This document shows positions 8,378 to 16,842 of a stretch of 64,000 nucleotides of DNA, piece after piece. Position 1 is the stretch's first letter, and every line of letters begins with the position of its first letter. The notes under the pieces are model-generated. The model saw only the letters and a list, made by a program, of their open reading frames with translations. It did not search any database and was not told the origin of the DNA. Source of the stretch: M3007 sp037445225 (GTDB taxonomy: Bacteria > Bacteroidota > Bacteroidia > Chitinophagales > Saprospiraceae); assembly GCA_037445225.1 (NCBI GenBank), contig JBBIKW010000001.1:186001-250000 (forward strand). The letters are read 5' to 3'. The translations under genes and the position numbers were made by a program.

Positions 8378-8914
8378 TCAATTCATGGCCACAGAGGAGA
8401 CAGTATGGGCTGGTCGAGGCTTATGAATATACTGAATGGTCACCTTGCTCAGGAAGGCCGGGTCGTCTATGTGCAGATTTTCCCCCAATAAAAAGGTGTA
8501 GGTGCCGCTACAGGTGAACACGGGCTGATTTTCGTACACGCCATAAGTGTAGGGATCGGCCTTCAGGGCAGTGCCGATCTTGAGCGTTTGCATTTGAGCA
8601 AAGTGCTTGCTGTCGACCAGCGGCTTCAAATCTCCCAGGGCGCTCTCTTGTGGGAATACGATGTAAAAAAAGCGGCCCTTAGGGTCAACTACACCTAAGT
8701 ACGGAGCGTTCGGCGTGCGGAAATGGAGCGAAAAAGAGTCGCCTTTGTAGATTACTGTCGCGTCTGTCCATATTTTGGGCGCCACTTGGGCCTCTTCTAC
8801 CGAGATCGAGGCGGCCGGATAAGATGCCATGGGCAGTTCATGGGGACGCTCCTTCCAAGGAAGCACCCATAGAATTACGGCGAGGGGTAAGCTTAAACCG
8901 ATGAGTACTTTCAT
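8378..8914 (-). CDS. Secreted or membrane-anchored hypothetical protein
   Basis: The 178-residue product starts with a hydrophobic signal or anchor (MKVLIGLSLPLAVILWVLPW) followed by a globular extracytoplasmic region. Around 55-95 it reads as beta-rich (DATVIYKGDSFSLHFRTPNA) and the C-terminal part contains a cysteine (FTCSGTYTFLLGENL) before two further strands. I do not recognise a named family. It is a single gene facing away from mutY, converging on the formyltransferase gene with a 28-base gap. No clean TAnnTTTG element is visible upstream. Confidence 0.7.
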   Translation of the reverse strand: MKVLIGLSLPLAVILWVLPWKERPHELPMASYPAASISVEEAQVAPKIWTDATVIYKGDSFSLHFRTPNAPYLGVVDPKGRFFYIVFPQESALGDLKPLVDSKHFAQMQTLKIGTALKADPYTYGVYENQPVFTCSGTYTFLLGENLHIDDPAFLSKVTIQYIHKPRPAHTVSSVAMN

Positions 8915-9007
8915 AATCGGCAGGGTTGGTTAAATACTCCTTTGTCGTAGATTAAAAATTCATGCCAACATGCAGCTAACTCCATAAATATCGGTTAAAT
9001 TTTTTAA

Positions 9008-10204
9008 ATGGTGCGAAAACCTAAGGCGATTTATCTTACGGCAGTTTTGCAAAAGGTAACGGCCTTTTCTGAAAGTGAAGGGCACTATTTTCGAGAAGCC
9101 CTGTTGGCGTGGCATGCCGGTTTCGAGCGCTCCATGCCTTGGAAAGGCGAGCGCGATCCCTACAAGATTTGGCTTTCAGAAATCATCTTGCAACAGACGC
9201 GGGTGGAACAAGGGATGCCCTACTACGAGCGATTGGTGGCCGCCTATCCTACGGTAGAGGCCCTGGCTCGTGCACCGTTGGAAGAATTACTCAAGCACTG
9301 GCAAGGACTTGGATACTATGGCCGGGCCAGAAACCTACACGCAGCCGCCCGCCACATTGCTTTGGAACGCGAGGGTATCTTTCCGCGCTCCTTCGAGGAA
9401 ATTCGCGCGCTCAAGGGCGTGGGCGATTACACGGCAGCCGCTATCGCCTCCTTTGCGTTCGACCTACCCCACGCCGTCGTAGATGGCAACGTCTACCGCG
9501 TGCTGGCCCGCTTTTGGGGCATTGAAACGCCTATAAACACCCCCGAAGCGCGGCCGCTGTTCGCCGAATTAGCTCAAGCGCTGCTCGACCCGACCCGCCC
9601 AGGCACCTACAACCAGGCCATCATGGACTTGGGGGCGCAAATATGCCGCCCTCGGCAGCCCTCGTGTGGGCAGTGCCCCCTCCACGCGCGCTGTAAGGCC
9701 CGGCAAAACGGACGCCAAGAAGCCTTGCCGATAAAAAAATCGCCCTCCCCGCGCCAACACCGCCTCTTCCTCTACGCCGTCTTCCTAAAAGGCGACGCTG
9801 TCTGGATGCAACAACGCCCCGCAGGCGACATCTGGGCAAATCTGTACGAGTTCTCCCTCCTAGAAGTCCCTCCTCCACTAACCGAACTGCGCGCTACGGA
9901 GCAGCGGCTGCTGCAGCATTTTGTCCCTCAGGGCCCCGCGCCTACTTTAAAAGCCATTCATGGCCCCCTCCGGCAGACTCTGTCGCACCGCGTCGTGCAC
10001 GCCCTCTTTTACGTATTTGAGTTTTCGCCTGATGAAACCATCACCCCCCATTCCTCCACTCCAGCAGCAGAATGGGTAAGACTATCGGAAGTAGAAAAAA
10101 AGGTACCTTTGCCCAAAATCATCGCTCAATTTTTCCGGGAAAAACTCTTATATTGCTCCAAAGATCAAAGTGTCCATCTCTTAAACTGCATTAGCCATGA
10201 TTAA
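9008..10204 (+). CDS. mutY: A/G-specific adenine glycosylase
   Basis: MutY removes adenine mispaired with 8-oxoguanine in base excision repair. The 398-residue protein has the catalytic Glu58 in LSEIILQQTRV, the helix-hairpin-helix ALKGVGDYTAAAIASFAF at 134-151, catalytic Asp159 in VVDGNV, and the 4Fe-4S ligands C213, C220, C223 and C229 in the exact C-x6-C-x2-C-x5-C spacing. Residues about 250-390 form the NUDIX-like 8-oxoG recognition domain (LFLYAVFLKGDAVWMQQRP). Start ATG 9008 gives a normal N-terminus. The last 8 bases overlap ssb; the mutY-ssb pair is common in Bacteroidota. Confidence 0.97.
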   Translation: MVRKPKAIYLTAVLQKVTAFSESEGHYFREALLAWHAGFERSMPWKGERDPYKIWLSEIILQQTRVEQGMPYYERLVAAYPTVEALARAPLEELLKHWQGLGYYGRARNLHAAARHIALEREGIFPRSFEEIRALKGVGDYTAAAIASFAFDLPHAVVDGNVYRVLARFWGIETPINTPEARPLFAELAQALLDPTRPGTYNQAIMDLGAQICRPRQPSCGQCPLHARCKARQNGRQEALPIKKSPSPRQHRLFLYAVFLKGDAVWMQQRPAGDIWANLYEFSLLEVPPPLTELRATEQRLLQHFVPQGPAPTLKAIHGPLRQTLSHRVVHALFYVFEFSPDETITPHSSTPAAEWVRLSEVEKKVPLPKIIAQFFREKLLYCSKDQSVHLLNCISHD

Positions 10205-10601
10205 CAAGGTAACTCTTATCGGGCATCTCGGCGCAGACCCGGAAGTTCGGCATTTGGAAGGCGGCACTAGCGTGGCGCGTTTTTCCTTAGCGACAAACGA
10301 GAACTATCAAGATAAGGGAGGGAATTGGCAGACCCAGACCGAGTGGCATAACGTAGTGGCGTGGCGCAATTTAGCCGACCGCGTCGAGCGCTATCTGAAG
10401 AAAGGCATGTTGGTGTATGTAGAGGGCAAAATCTCCTATCGAAAATACACTACTCAGGAAGGACAGGAGCGCTATGTCACCGATATTGTAGCCAATAATA
10501 TCCGCATCTTGGAGAAACGCGACAGCAGCGAAGCCGTAGAGGCACCCTTGTCGACGCCCCCGGCGGCCAGTCCCGCGCCAGACGACGACCTGCCCTTCTA
10601 A
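10197..10601 (+). CDS. ssb: Single-stranded DNA-binding protein
   Basis: This 134-residue OB-fold protein starts MINKVTLIGHLGADPEVRHL and has the WHNVVAWRNLADRVERYLKK core of bacterial SSB. The C-terminal linker is rich in Pro and Ala and ends in DDDLPF, the acidic tip that recruits repair and replication partners. It binds single-stranded DNA in replication, repair and recombination. It is translated from an ATG inside the end of mutY, which implies translational coupling. Its 3' end overlaps the convergent CAP-domain gene by 4 bases. Confidence 0.98.
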   Translation: MINKVTLIGHLGADPEVRHLEGGTSVARFSLATNENYQDKGGNWQTQTEWHNVVAWRNLADRVERYLKKGMLVYVEGKISYRKYTTQEGQERYVTDIVANNIRILEKRDSSEAVEAPLSTPPAASPAPDDDLPF

Positions 10602-11110
10602 GGTTTACCACCGTAGGGCGCCCCCACCAGTAGCACCCAATGTGTGCCGGAGCGCCCTACGCCTATGTGGCGAAAGGTATGGCCCAACATGTTGGAGCAG
10701 TGCCCTGCGCTGTGTTGCCAGCCTTCCACTACGCTTTCTGGAGTAGGGTACCCCCAAGCGATGTTTTCGGCGATAAGGCTCCATCGGTAGCCGGCGCGAA
10801 GGGCGCGGTCGCCAGGGTCGACCCCTTCGGGCGTACTGTGGCTGAAATAGTCGCGCTGTTGCATGTCTTCGGCATGGGACTGAGCCGCTCGAACCAGGCG
10901 CCCATCGACGCGTAACGGCGGGGCAGGGTCGAAGACTTGGCCATTAGGACAGCGGCACCCCGTAGCGCGCAGGGCATTTACTGCTCGAAGAACGCCGCGA
11001 ACGGCGACCGTATCGATGCCTCCAGTCGGATAAGTCTTTAAAGCCGGCCCCTGATGAGGGCGCCAGTGGAGCGCGAAGGCGAACAAAAGCAATAGCGGAG
11101 CGGTTTTCAT
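10598..11110 (-). CDS. Secreted CAP-domain (SCP/PR-1) protein
   Basis: The 170-residue product has a signal peptide (MKTAPLLLLFAFALHW) followed by one CAP domain. Typical motifs are AAQSHAEDMQQRDYFSHSTP near 76-95, AENIAWGYPTPESVVEGW near 114-131 and HCSNMLGHTFRHIGVG near 137-152, containing the His/Glu cavity residues. Bacterial CAP proteins are extracellular; their activity is mostly unknown. Two cysteines near 52-54 (CRC) may form a disulfide or bind metal. It is convergent with ssb. Confidence 0.9.
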   Translation of the reverse strand: MKTAPLLLLFAFALHWRPHQGPALKTYPTGGIDTVAVRGVLRAVNALRATGCRCPNGQVFDPAPPLRVDGRLVRAAQSHAEDMQQRDYFSHSTPEGVDPGDRALRAGYRWSLIAENIAWGYPTPESVVEGWQHSAGHCSNMLGHTFRHIGVGRSGTHWVLLVGAPYGGKP

Positions 11111-11117
11111 TGGACTT

Positions 11118-11125
11118 TACTTTTG
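11118..11125 (+). promoter_or_regulatory. TAnnTTTG promoter element (TACTTTTG)
   Basis: An exact match to the Bacteroidota -7 element lies 136 bases before the GMC oxidoreductase start and points toward it. If used, it gives a 5' leader of about 130 bases. No clear -33 TTG partner at the usual spacing is seen. Confidence 0.45.
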
Positions 11126-11261
11126 CGATGTTTTCCCCTCAAAAGGAAATCCCCCGACACAAAGAGAGAGCTAATTTATGCAGCAGCGAAAGTGGCGGAT
11201 AGCTCCGAAAACAAAAACGAGTATTTTTACGCGAGAATTTTGTAAGTAGAATATTTCGGCA

Positions 11262-12887
11262 ATGGCACCCGAGCCGTTCGAGAAAGACTACGATTACATC
11301 GTCATTGGAAGCGGCTTTGGCGGCTCTGTGAGTGCTCTTCGTTTAGCGGAGAAGGGCTATCGCGTACTGGTCATAGAAAAGGGCAAGTGGTACCGCGCCG
11401 ACGATTTTCCGCGCACCAATTGGCAGCTATCGCGCTGGCTGTGGATTCCAGCGTTTCGGTGGTTCGGCATCATGAAAATCACCATCTTTCGCCACGTCGG
11501 CTTTATCTCGGGCACGGGGGTTGGCGGCGGATCGCTAGTGTATGCCAACACCTTACCGGTGCCTAAACCGGCTTTTTTTCGATCGGGCAATTGGAAGGAC
11601 TTGGCCGATTGGGCCTCCGAGTTGGCGCCGCACTACGAGACAGCGCTGCGCATGTTGGGAGCAGCACCCACTCCGCAGCTTTTCGATAACGACCGCGCCT
11701 TAGAGGCATTGGCCGACGAGATTGGACAGAGGGAGCATTTCGGTCCCACTACGGTATCGGTATACTTTGGCCAGCCGGGCCAAGCGGTACCTGACCCTTA
11801 TTTCGGAGGGAGAGGGCCGGAGCGCTCTGGCTGCATCTTCTGCGGCAGCTGCATGACCGGCTGTCGCCATAACGCCAAGAACTCTCTGGACAAGAATTAC
11901 TTGTACTTAGCGCAGCAGTGCGGAGCGGTCATCTTGGCCGAGCACGAGGTGGTCGATGTGCGCCCGGTAGGTGCTGAAGACGGCAGCGATGGCTACGAGG
12001 TCACCTTTAAACCCTCTACGCGGCTATTGGGTCGACGGCGCACGCTGCGCACTCGCGGTGTGGTATTTGCCGGCGGGGTATTAGGCACGGTGGGGCTCTT
12101 GCTGAAGCTGAAGCGGCGCTCTCTACCGCGCCTATCGGAGCGCGTAGGCTGCGACGTGCGCACCAACAACGAGAGCCTCATCATGGTCACCCAATTGGAA
12201 GGCGACGCCGACCTATCGCGTGGGGTTGCCATCGGCTCTATCTTGCACACCGACGAGCACAGCCACTTAGAGGTATGCCGCTATGGAGCGGGCTCCGACG
12301 CTTGGCGCATTTCCCTCCTGCCTTATGTTACAGGGCCTAATGTGTTTGTGCGCCTCTGGTGCATGGCGATGGAGCTGTTGGGTCACCCGCGCACGTGGTG
12401 GAAATTTTTGCGCATAAAGGATTGGGCTCGGAAAACCACGGTGTTGTTGTTTATGCAGACGCTAGACAGCACTGTGATGCTGCGGCGCGGCCTTTTTGGC
12501 AGGATGTATACGGCTATAGAAGGCCAACAAAAGCCCACGGCCTTCATCCCGCGCGCTACCGAACTGGCTCGCCGCATGGAGCGCATCCTCAACGGAAAGG
12601 CTACAGCTTTCTTCTTGACGCCTTTGGCCGGCATTCCCGGCACAGCCCACATCTTGGGCGGAGCGGTAATGGGCGACTCGCCCAAGACAGGCGTTATCGA
12701 CCGAGACAATCGCGTCTTTGGCTACCAGAACATGTACGTCTGCGATGGCGCCGCGGTATCGGCCAACCCTGGGGTCAACCCTTCTTTGACTATTGCGGCC
12801 ATTGCCGAACGCGCCATGAGTCGCATTCCCCCAAAACAAAAGGTACCAGAACCCTTAACTGCCCTCGAGGAGCCCTTGACCTCCTGA
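11262..12887 (+). CDS. GMC-family oxidoreductase, cholesterol-oxidase-like
   Basis: This 541-residue flavoprotein has the FAD-binding motif VIGSGFGGSVSALRLAEKGY from residue 14, the GMC signature GTGVGGGSLVYANT near 84-97 and the C-terminal DGAAVSANPGVNPSLTIAA block. The PGTAHILGGAVMG segment provides the active-site His. The closest recognisable subgroup is the cholesterol-oxidase-like GMC enzymes of non-actinobacteria, which oxidise alcohols or sterols with O2 or a quinone-type acceptor. Four cysteines at 191, 194, 197 and 201 (CIFCGSCMTGC) form a ferredoxin-like C-x2-C-x2-C-x3-C pattern that is unusual for a GMC enzyme. There is no signal peptide. It is followed by a separate promoter for ftcD. 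Confidence 0.85.
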   Translation: MAPEPFEKDYDYIVIGSGFGGSVSALRLAEKGYRVLVIEKGKWYRADDFPRTNWQLSRWLWIPAFRWFGIMKITIFRHVGFISGTGVGGGSLVYANTLPVPKPAFFRSGNWKDLADWASELAPHYETALRMLGAAPTPQLFDNDRALEALADEIGQREHFGPTTVSVYFGQPGQAVPDPYFGGRGPERSGCIFCGSCMTGCRHNAKNSLDKNYLYLAQQCGAVILAEHEVVDVRPVGAEDGSDGYEVTFKPSTRLLGRRRTLRTRGVVFAGGVLGTVGLLLKLKRRSLPRLSERVGCDVRTNNESLIMVTQLEGDADLSRGVAIGSILHTDEHSHLEVCRYGAGSDAWRISLLPYVTGPNVFVRLWCMAMELLGHPRTWWKFLRIKDWARKTTVLLFMQTLDSTVMLRRGLFGRMYTAIEGQQKPTAFIPRATELARRMERILNGKATAFFLTPLAGIPGTAHILGGAVMGDSPKTGVIDRDNRVFGYQNMYVCDGAAVSANPGVNPSLTIAAIAERAMSRIPPKQKVPEPLTALEEPLTS

Positions 12888-12905
12888 GCGCTTCTCATAC
12901 CTTTG
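12876..12905 (+). promoter_or_regulatory. Promoter of ftcD: TTG-N19-TACCTTTG
   Basis: TTG at 12876-12878 and TACCTTTG at 12898-12905 are separated by 19 bases, matching the Bacteroidota -33/-7 consensus. The -33 half lies in the last codons of the GMC gene. Transcription would start about 40 bases before ftcD. Confidence 0.7.
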
Positions 12906-12950
12906 CACCCGCTGGCGCACTGCACCAGGGATGCGCCGCCGCCTAAGCAT

Positions 12951-14633
12951 ATGCAACCACTGTTAGAATGCGTCCCCAACTTTTCCGAGGGACGCGATAT
13001 GGGTATTATTCGCCAGATCACTGACGCTATCGAGAGCGTAGAAGGAGTTCGCCTGCTCGACGTCGATCCCGGCAAAGCCACGAACCGCACAGTAGTGACC
13101 TTCGTCGGCGAACCGTCAGCTGTTGTAGAGGCGGCCTTCCGGGCCATCCAAAAGGCGTGCGCGCTCATCGACATGCGCCACCACAAAGGCGAGCATCCGC
13201 GGATGGGCGCCACCGACGTGTGTCCGTTGGTGCCGGTAAGCGGCATATCACTAGAAGAGGCCGCCCATTGGGCGCGGAAGTTGGCCGAGCGCGTCGGTCG
13301 GGAGCTCGACCTACCGGTCTACCTGTACGAGGCCGCAGCTACTCGCCCAGAGCGGAAAAATTTGGCGACCATTCGCGCCGGCGAATACGAGGGATTAGCC
13401 GAAAAATTAGCCCATCCGGAATGGCAACCCGATTTCGGCCCTGCTCGCTTCAACGCCAAAAGCGGAGCTACCGTCATCGGCGCGCGCGATTTCCTCATCG
13501 CCTACAACATCAACTTAAACACGACCTCTGTTCGGCGCGCCAATGCCGTCGCCTTCGACGTGCGCGAGATTGGACGCGTGCTCAAAGACCCCGCCACAGG
13601 CAAGCCCCTGCGCGACGAACGCGGCGAACCCTTGCGCCAACCCGGCACTTTAAAAGGCGTGAAGGCGATAGGTTGGTATATCCAAGAATACGGCATCGCT
13701 CAGATCTCGATGAACATCACCGATCTGCAAGCCACTCCCTTACACATCGCCTTCGAGGAATGTTGTCGGAGTGCGCAGCGCCGCGGCCTACGCGTAACGG
13801 GATCGGAACTGGTGGGGATGGTACCTCTGCGCGTCTTGCTCGACGCCGGCCGGTATTTTCTCCGAAAACAGCGGCGCAGCACAGGGGTGAGCGAGGCGGA
13901 GCTGCTCAAGATAGCAGTGAAGTCGTTAGGGCTGGATGAGCTGGCTCCGTTCGACCCACAGAAAAAGATTATCGAGTACCGCTTGGCCGAGGGCGACAAG
14001 AAGCCGTTGATCAACGGCAACCTGCGCAGCTTTGCCGACAGCACGGCCTCCGAAAGTCCTGCGCCGGGCGGCGGCTCCGTGAGCGCCTATGTGGGGGCTT
14101 TAGGCGCATCCCTTGCCACCATGGTGGCCAACTTGAGCGCCCACAAGCGCGGTTGGGACGACCGCTGGGAATTTTTCTCCGACGCAGCCGAAACCGGACA
14201 GCGCCTAAAAGATACTCTCTTGCGCGCCGTAGACGACGACACAGAGGCTTTCAACGCCGTAATGGCTGCCTTCGCTCTGCCTAAAACCACCGATTGGGAG
14301 CGCGAACAGCGCCAAAAGGCTATTGAGGCGGCCACCCGACGCGCCATCGAAGTGCCGCTCCTGGTGCTGCGCACTGCCTTGGAAAGCTTTGCCTTGATCC
14401 GCCAAATGGTCGAACACGGCAACCCCAACTCCGTTACCGATGCTGGAGTAGGCGCTCTATGTGCGCGCGCAGCGGTATATGGGGCCGCGCTCAACGCGCT
14501 CGCTAACATCCAAGGGTTAGCCGACCGCACCTTTGCCCATGCTGTCGCGGAAGAAGTAAAACAAGCACTCCAATCGGCCGACCAGTGGGAGCGAGAAATT
14601 CTCCAACAGGTACACCACAAGATGAACGCTTAG
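12951..14633 (+). CDS. ftcD: Bifunctional glutamate formimidoyltransferase / formimidoyl-THF cyclodeaminase
   Basis: This 560-residue protein joins the two last steps that feed histidine-derived formimino groups into folate. Residues 1-325 are the formiminotransferase (LLECVPNFSEGRD at 4-16; His82 in HKGEHPRMGATDVCPLVPV, matching the catalytic His of the vertebrate enzyme). Residues about 358-560 are the helical cyclodeaminase, starting FADSTASESPAPGGGSVSAY. ATG 12951 is chosen because family homology begins there; an in-frame ATG 48 bases upstream overlaps the promoter. murA follows after 21 bases. Other histidine degradation genes are not in the window. Confidence 0.95.
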   Translation: MQPLLECVPNFSEGRDMGIIRQITDAIESVEGVRLLDVDPGKATNRTVVTFVGEPSAVVEAAFRAIQKACALIDMRHHKGEHPRMGATDVCPLVPVSGISLEEAAHWARKLAERVGRELDLPVYLYEAAATRPERKNLATIRAGEYEGLAEKLAHPEWQPDFGPARFNAKSGATVIGARDFLIAYNINLNTTSVRRANAVAFDVREIGRVLKDPATGKPLRDERGEPLRQPGTLKGVKAIGWYIQEYGIAQISMNITDLQATPLHIAFEECCRSAQRRGLRVTGSELVGMVPLRVLLDAGRYFLRKQRRSTGVSEAELLKIAVKSLGLDELAPFDPQKKIIEYRLAEGDKKPLINGNLRSFADSTASESPAPGGGSVSAYVGALGASLATMVANLSAHKRGWDDRWEFFSDAAETGQRLKDTLLRAVDDDTEAFNAVMAAFALPKTTDWEREQRQKAIEAATRRAIEVPLLVLRTALESFALIRQMVEHGNPNSVTDAGVGALCARAAVYGAALNALANIQGLADRTFAHAVAEEVKQALQSADQWEREILQQVHHKMNA

Positions 14634-14654
14634 CCTTTTTTCCCAACCTACGCT

Positions 14655-15971
14655 ATGTATCTGGATACTTTCGAAGTGATCGGCGGCACACCTCTGCATG
14701 GTGAACTGCACCCTCAAGGGGCGAAAAACGAAGCCCTGCAAGTCATCAGCGCCGTGCTGCTAACGGATGAGCCGGTGACGATCTCCAACATACCGGATAT
14801 CTTAGACGTTCAAAAGCTCATCGATCTGTTGCAAGGGTTGGGTGTTCGCGTGGAGCGCTTAACGGCCGATACCTACCGCTTTTGCGCCGGCGCGCTCGAC
14901 ATCGAGTATTTGGGTTCGCGCGCTTTTTTGAAAAATGCACAGCATCTGCGCGGATCGGTCATGCTCATTGGGCCGCTGTTGGCGCGCTCGGGAAGAGCCG
15001 CCCTACCTAAACCCGGCGGCGATAAAATCGGCCGACGCCGCTTAGACACCCACTTCCGCGGTTTCGAACAGCTGGGTGCCGAGTTTAAGTATGACGACGA
15101 GCACGACATCTATTACGTGCAACAGCCTATGGGAGGGCTTCGCGGGGGGTATGTCCACATGGACGAGATCTCCGTCACTGGTACGGCCAACGTGCTTATG
15201 ACAGCCGTACTCACCCCAGGACAGACGACAATCTACAACGCCGCCTGTGAGCCCTACATCCAACAGCTATGTCGCCTGCTTATAGCGATGGGGGCGCGCA
15301 TCGAGGGTGTCGGCTCCAACCTCCTGCGCATCGAAGGGGTCAAACGCTTGGGCGGCGCCGAACACCGTTGCCTTCCCGACATGATCGAGGTGGGCAGCTT
15401 TATCGGTTTGGCAGCCATGACGGCGTCGGATATTACTATCCGAAACGCAGGGGTGGAGCACTTAGGCATTATCCCCCGAACCTTCGAACGCCTTGGCATC
15501 GCTATCGAGCGCCAAGGCGACGACCTGCATATCCCGCCGCAAGAGCACTACGAAATCAGCACCTTCATCGATGGCTCCATCTTGACCATTTACGATGCGC
15601 CTTGGCCGGGATTTACCCCAGACCTGATGTCCATCGTGTTGGTAGTGGCTACACAGGCGCGCGGGAGCGTGCTGATCCATCAGAAAATGTTTGAGAGCCG
15701 GTTGTTTTTTGTGGACAAGTTAATTGATATGGGCGCTCAGATCATCTTGTGCGACCCGCATCGCGCTACGGTCATTGGACTAGACCGCCGCTCGCAGCTG
15801 CGCGCCATCGAGATGACCTCTCCCGACATTCGAGCCGGACAGGCTCTGCTCATCGCAGCCTTATCGGCAAAAGGCCGTAGCCTCATCCACAACGTCCACC
15901 AAATCGACCGCGGCTATCAGCGCATCGATGAACGCCTTAACGCGATTGGCGCCCAAATAAAACGCATCTGA
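14655..15971 (+). CDS. murA: UDP-N-acetylglucosamine 1-carboxyvinyltransferase (Asp-type active site)
   Basis: MurA adds enolpyruvate to UDP-GlcNAc, the first committed step of peptidoglycan synthesis. The 438-residue protein has the EPSP-synthase-like double fold, the GAKNEALQVISA motif (22-33) and the LRGSVMLIGPLLAR motif. The active-site loop reads PKPGGDKIGRRRLDTH: the usual Cys115 of E. coli MurA is Asp123 here (codon 15021-15023). Asp at this site is known to keep activity while preventing fosfomycin alkylation, as in Mycobacterium MurA. It starts 21 bases after ftcD and 3 bases before the DUF2905 gene. Confidence 0.96.
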   Translation: MYLDTFEVIGGTPLHGELHPQGAKNEALQVISAVLLTDEPVTISNIPDILDVQKLIDLLQGLGVRVERLTADTYRFCAGALDIEYLGSRAFLKNAQHLRGSVMLIGPLLARSGRAALPKPGGDKIGRRRLDTHFRGFEQLGAEFKYDDEHDIYYVQQPMGGLRGGYVHMDEISVTGTANVLMTAVLTPGQTTIYNAACEPYIQQLCRLLIAMGARIEGVGSNLLRIEGVKRLGGAEHRCLPDMIEVGSFIGLAAMTASDITIRNAGVEHLGIIPRTFERLGIAIERQGDDLHIPPQEHYEISTFIDGSILTIYDAPWPGFTPDLMSIVLVVATQARGSVLIHQKMFESRLFFVDKLIDMGAQIILCDPHRATVIGLDRRSQLRAIEMTSPDIRAGQALLIAALSAKGRSLIHNVHQIDRGYQRIDERLNAIGAQIKRI

Positions 15972-15974
15972 CCT

Positions 15975-16214
15975 ATGGAATGGCAATCGTTCTCGTGGCC
16001 TAAAGTGTTTATCGGCATAGGCGTGCTTTTCATTGTGTTAGGCCTGTTGGCCTGGGCTTTGCAAGAGCGTTTGGGCTGGATAGGCCGCCTGCCCGGCGAC
16101 ATTGTCGTTGAACGCGAACATTTTCGCTTTTACTTTCCCATTACCACCATGCTACTGCTGAGCCTGCTCATCAACGCCCTCCTTCGGCTCATCCGCTGGT
16201 TATGGCCTCATTGA
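15975..16214 (+). CDS. DUF2905 small membrane protein
   Basis: This 79-residue protein has two transmembrane helices (WPKVFIGIGVLFIVLGLLAW and FPITTMLLLSLLINALLRL) separated by the signature loop GRLPGDIVVEREHFRFYFP, diagnostic of DUF2905. Its function is unknown. It starts 3 bases after murA, so the two are co-transcribed. Confidence 0.9.
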   Translation: MEWQSFSWPKVFIGIGVLFIVLGLLAWALQERLGWIGRLPGDIVVEREHFRFYFPITTMLLLSLLINALLRLIRWLWPH

Positions 16215-16289
16215 GTAGAGCAGGTAGCGCTCAGCCATTGCCTTAAGCCACTGCGCCTTTGTTCTCCCACATGAAAATACCTCGAGCAT

Positions 16290-16835
16290 ATGCCTTTTAG
16301 CCCAACGCCGATTCCCGACGTGTGGATTTTCGAGCCGACGGTCTTTGCCGATGAGCGCGGCTATTTCTTCGAAAGCTACAACCGCCGCACCTGGTTGGAG
16401 GTGGGAGTTGAGGCAGAGTTCGTCCAAATCAACCAGGCGCGCAGCCAACGCGGCGTAGTGCGCGGCTTGCACTACCAAGTAGGCAATAAGGCGCAAGCCA
16501 AATTAGTGCGCGTCATTGAAGGCGAAGTGTTCGACGTCGTCGTCGACTTGCGCGAGTCTTCGCCCACCTATGGGCGTTGGTTTGGCATCCGCCTAAGCGC
16601 TGAAAACCGGCGCCAGCTCTTCGTGCCGCGCGGGCTGGCACATGGGTACGCCGTGCTGAGCCCTACCGCCGAGTTTCTCTATCTGTGCGACAACTACTAC
16701 TCTCCGGCCCACGAGGGCGGCATCCGATACGACGACCCCACCCTTGCCATCGACTGGGAGATCGACCCCTTTACGGCAATCGTTTCGGAAAAAGACCGCA
16801 CCTTGCCCTTTTTTGGCGCCCATCGACGCCCCTAA
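16290..16835 (+). CDS. rfbC: dTDP-4-dehydrorhamnose 3,5-epimerase
   Basis: This 181-residue cupin epimerises dTDP-4-keto-6-deoxyglucose on the path to dTDP-L-rhamnose for surface glycans. It has the catalytic His61 in VVRGLHYQ, the YGRWFGIRLSAENRRQLFVP strand pair, the GLAHGYAVLSPTAEFLYLCDNYYSP block and the DPTLAIDW tail motif. The rest of the rhamnose pathway (rfbA, B, D) is not in the window. It follows the DUF2905 gene by 75 bases; no separate promoter was recognised. Confidence 0.95.
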   Translation: MPFSPTPIPDVWIFEPTVFADERGYFFESYNRRTWLEVGVEAEFVQINQARSQRGVVRGLHYQVGNKAQAKLVRVIEGEVFDVVVDLRESSPTYGRWFGIRLSAENRRQLFVPRGLAHGYAVLSPTAEFLYLCDNYYSPAHEGGIRYDDPTLAIDWEIDPFTAIVSEKDRTLPFFGAHRRP

Positions 16836-16842
16836 TCGAGCC

